Shown here in pieces: positions 62,702 to 64,000 of a DNA stretch of 64,000 bases. Position numbers and translations under genes: made by a program. A model generated the notes under the pieces. That model was not told the DNA's origin. It was given only the letters and a program-made list of their open reading frames with translations, and ran no database searches. This DNA is from CAYYWP01 sp050176585 (GTDB taxonomy: Bacteria; Desulfobacterota; Binatia; HRBIN30; CADEER01): positions 1 to 64,000 of the forward strand of contig JBFXHX010000011.1 of the NCBI GenBank assembly GCA_050176585.1, in the 5' to 3' direction. Each line of letters opens with the position of its first letter. Positions within the stretch are counted from its first letter, which is position 1.

Positions 62702-62836
62702 AGTCCGCAGCCTGTCACTCTACCTGCCTATCGCCGGGTATGGCGTGACCGCGGCAAGGTGGCGTCGCCGCGGTCATCGGCGTACCAGCGGAAGGTGCGC
62801 CGCCACCGCAGTAGACCGAAGACCACCGCCCGCTGA

Positions 62837-62890
62837 TGCAGCCGCGGAACCCGTGGCCGCTCGGCAGCGCGCAGCGATACCCGGCGGCGC
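62837..62890 (+). repeat. Dispersed double-hairpin repeat, copy 5
   Basis: TGCAGCCGCGGAACCCGTG followed by GCCGCTCGGC and GCGCGCAGCGATACCCGG is a copy with several point differences from the one at 13383. It adjoins, and may overlap, the 3' end of the Gre-factor pseudogene, whose frame breaks down here. Confidence 0.65.
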
Positions 62891-62894
62891 GACA

Positions 62895-63363
62895 TCACAC
62901 AGTCTGTGCAATCCGCGCAGCGTCGCGGTCTCCCACTTCCCAGCCCAGCACGGCGCCCGCGATCGGCGCCGTGAACGCGATGCGATCGCGCGCCGGATCT
63001 GCCTCGTCTACCCCGACGATCTCGATGTGCCGGCCCGAACCGGCCTGCGGTCCGCCCACAGATGGCAGCGTGATCGGCGCGCCGAAGCGCACCGTATCGC
63101 GCGGCTGCCGTGAGGAATCCACCAGCTCGGCCGTAGCGAGGCGCGCGCTCAGCTCGCTCATGTGCCGACCCGCGATCGGCAGACGCCGCCGCCGGCGCGC
63201 GCGGCGCTGACGCCTTGCCGCTCCGCCTCGAGCTCCGTCAGCTCGGTACGCAGCAGCGCGAGACACGCGGCGCAACGCGGTTCGGTACGCTCACCGGCGA
63301 CGGCACGCGCGGCGCGCCGATCGGCTCGTCCCAATCGTCGTCCTTTGCGAACGCCTTGCTCAT
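62895..63363 (-). pseudogene. Frameshifted GreA/GreB-type transcription elongation factor
   Basis: The gene begins at ATG 63363 as MSKAFAKDDDWDEP, a typical Gre-family head, and continues to PNRVAPR. The coiled-coil (LALLRTELTELEAERQ) is in the next frame, and the rest (RHMSELSARLATAELVD, DTVRFGAPITL, RHIEIVGVDEADPARDRI and FTAPIAGAVLGWEVGD) is in the third. VRFG...IVGVDEADP and the terminal AVLGxxVGD are the Gre C-terminal domain. Two frameshifts, one near 63262 and one near 63215, break it, and a third near 62930 seems to disrupt the tail. Unless these are assembly errors the gene is dead. Another Gre factor must exist elsewhere. Confidence 0.78.
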
Positions 63364-63553
63364 GCCGTCGAGCCTAGCACGGACCCCCGGCCGCCCTCTG
63401 CCGCAGCGTTCACCGCGCGGGTCGCCCGGCCTTGTCCGAAGCGTGTTCCGGCGCGAACTGCCTCGCTGGTCAGCTCCCGGCCGCGAAGGGCGGGGACGGC
63501 GTCATCGGCGGCGACCCCTTGCATCGCCGGCCGTGTCGGCCGATGAAAATTCC
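63364..63553. other. Divergent gap before the macrodomain gene
   Basis: No gene and no consensus promoter are visible between the broken Gre gene and the macrodomain gene. Both start codons point outward, so their promoters should be here. Confidence 0.4.
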
Positions 63554-64000
63554 ATGATCGACCGTGCGAAGCGCATTCAGCTGGTGCGTGGAGACATCAC
63601 AGAGCAGGATACCGATGCGATCGTGAACGCCGCCAACACCACGCTGCTCGGCGGCGGCGGCGTGGATGGCGCGATCCACCGCGCCGGCGGACCGGAGATT
63701 ATCGCCGAGTGCCGCCGCCTGGGCGGCTGCGCGACCGGTGAGGCGAAGATCACCAGCGGCGGGAGGCTGAACGCGCGGTACGTCATCCACGCCGTCGGGC
63801 CGGTATACCGCGACGGCCGACATGGTGAAGCCGAGTTGCTCGCCAGCGCGTACCGGTCCAGCCTGGCGCTCGCTTCACAACACGGCCTGCGCAGCGTCGC
63901 GTTTCCCTCGATCAGCACCGGTGCCTATCGGTACCCGATCGCCGGCGCCGCGCGTATCGCGCTCGGCGCCGTCGCCGACTACCTGAACGCGCACGCCGAG
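63554..64000 (+). CDS. Macrodomain O-acetyl-ADP-ribose deacetylase (3' end cut by the window)
   Basis: The first 149 codons are present. The start is ATG 63554. QLVRGDITEQDTDAIVNAANTTLLGGGGVDGAIHRAGG is the macrodomain signature (shown here across its parts), with the catalytic Asn and the GGGGVDGAIH loop, and YVIHAVGPVY and FPSISTGAYRYPI follow. This is the YmdB/MacroD-type that removes acetyl or ADP-ribose from ADP-ribose derivatives. About 20-30 codons should remain beyond the window. The Nudix enzyme at 42553 acts on related molecules. Confidence 0.9.
   Translation, partial: MIDRAKRIQLVRGDITEQDTDAIVNAANTTLLGGGGVDGAIHRAGGPEIIAECRRLGGCATGEAKITSGGRLNARYVIHAVGPVYRDGRHGEAELLASAYRSSLALASQHGLRSVAFPSISTGAYRYPIAGAARIALGAVADYLNAHAE

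Overview
The window is very G+C-rich (by eye about two thirds G+C) and densely coded. The sequence suggests a bacterium of the Desulfobacterota/Myxococcota/Candidatus Binatota sphere, with Binatota the best guess. The reasons are secreted proteins with Thr-Pro linkers, disulfide-rich motifs and a C-terminal helix ending in an RRRA-type tail; dockerin-like EF-hand pairs of the form CxGDCD...; several acyl-CoA dehydrogenases; and a plant-type glutamate-cysteine ligase. This placement is inference from gene style, because no rRNA is present. No tRNA, rRNA, CRISPR array, intact insertion sequence or prophage was recognised.

Layout. 1-3.2 kb: a tandem family of cysteine-rich, Thr-Pro-linker secreted proteins with two intact and two decayed copies. 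3.2-13.4 kb: an AidB-like acyl-CoA dehydrogenase, a two-repeat exported protein, a large beta-propeller/c-type cytochrome protein, a cell-wall trio (M15 peptidase, HExxH peptidase, Ddl-like ATP-grasp), PdxH and TerB. 13.6-17.4 kb (minus): an overlapping operon of SAM hydrolase, site-2 protease and dCMP deaminase, then gshA. 18.3-22.9 kb (minus): glpD, an alkylglycerone-phosphate-synthase-like gene and glpK. 23.2-31.0 kb (plus): eight tightly packed genes, mostly with 4-bp overlaps (HAD phosphatase, nucleotidyltransferase, ATP-grasp, class III aminotransferase, Gfo/Idh oxidoreductase, CDP-alcohol phosphatidyltransferase with a degenerate NTP-transferase domain, HpnL-like flippase, HpnK-like deacetylase). 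It faces a GT39-like membrane glycosyltransferase. This looks like a pathway for an unusual amino-polyol or amino-cyclitol lipid head group and is the most interesting system here.

32.7-48.2 kb is mixed accessory and metabolic DNA: arsenate reductase, a small two-gene module whose first gene is broken, a GT2 glycosyltransferase, an MT-A70 methyltransferase with an HNH nuclease, a subtilase, a saccharopine-dehydrogenase-like enzyme, gamma-glutamyltransferase, Nudix, an orphan histidine kinase, an acyl-CoA dehydrogenase followed by an MBL protein, and MmgE/PrpD. 48.4-62.7 kb is a conserved housekeeping block: small DNA-binding protein, pgpA, cinA, thpR, recA, pilT, an MFS transporter, alaS, phoH/ybeZ, ybeY, prfB (with its programmed +1 frameshift) and a DnaQ/GIY-YIG fusion. 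The right end holds a frameshifted Gre-factor pseudogene and a macrodomain gene cut by the window edge.

Five copies (one diverged) of a roughly 55-bp element containing two adjacent hairpins are scattered between genes, all in the same orientation.
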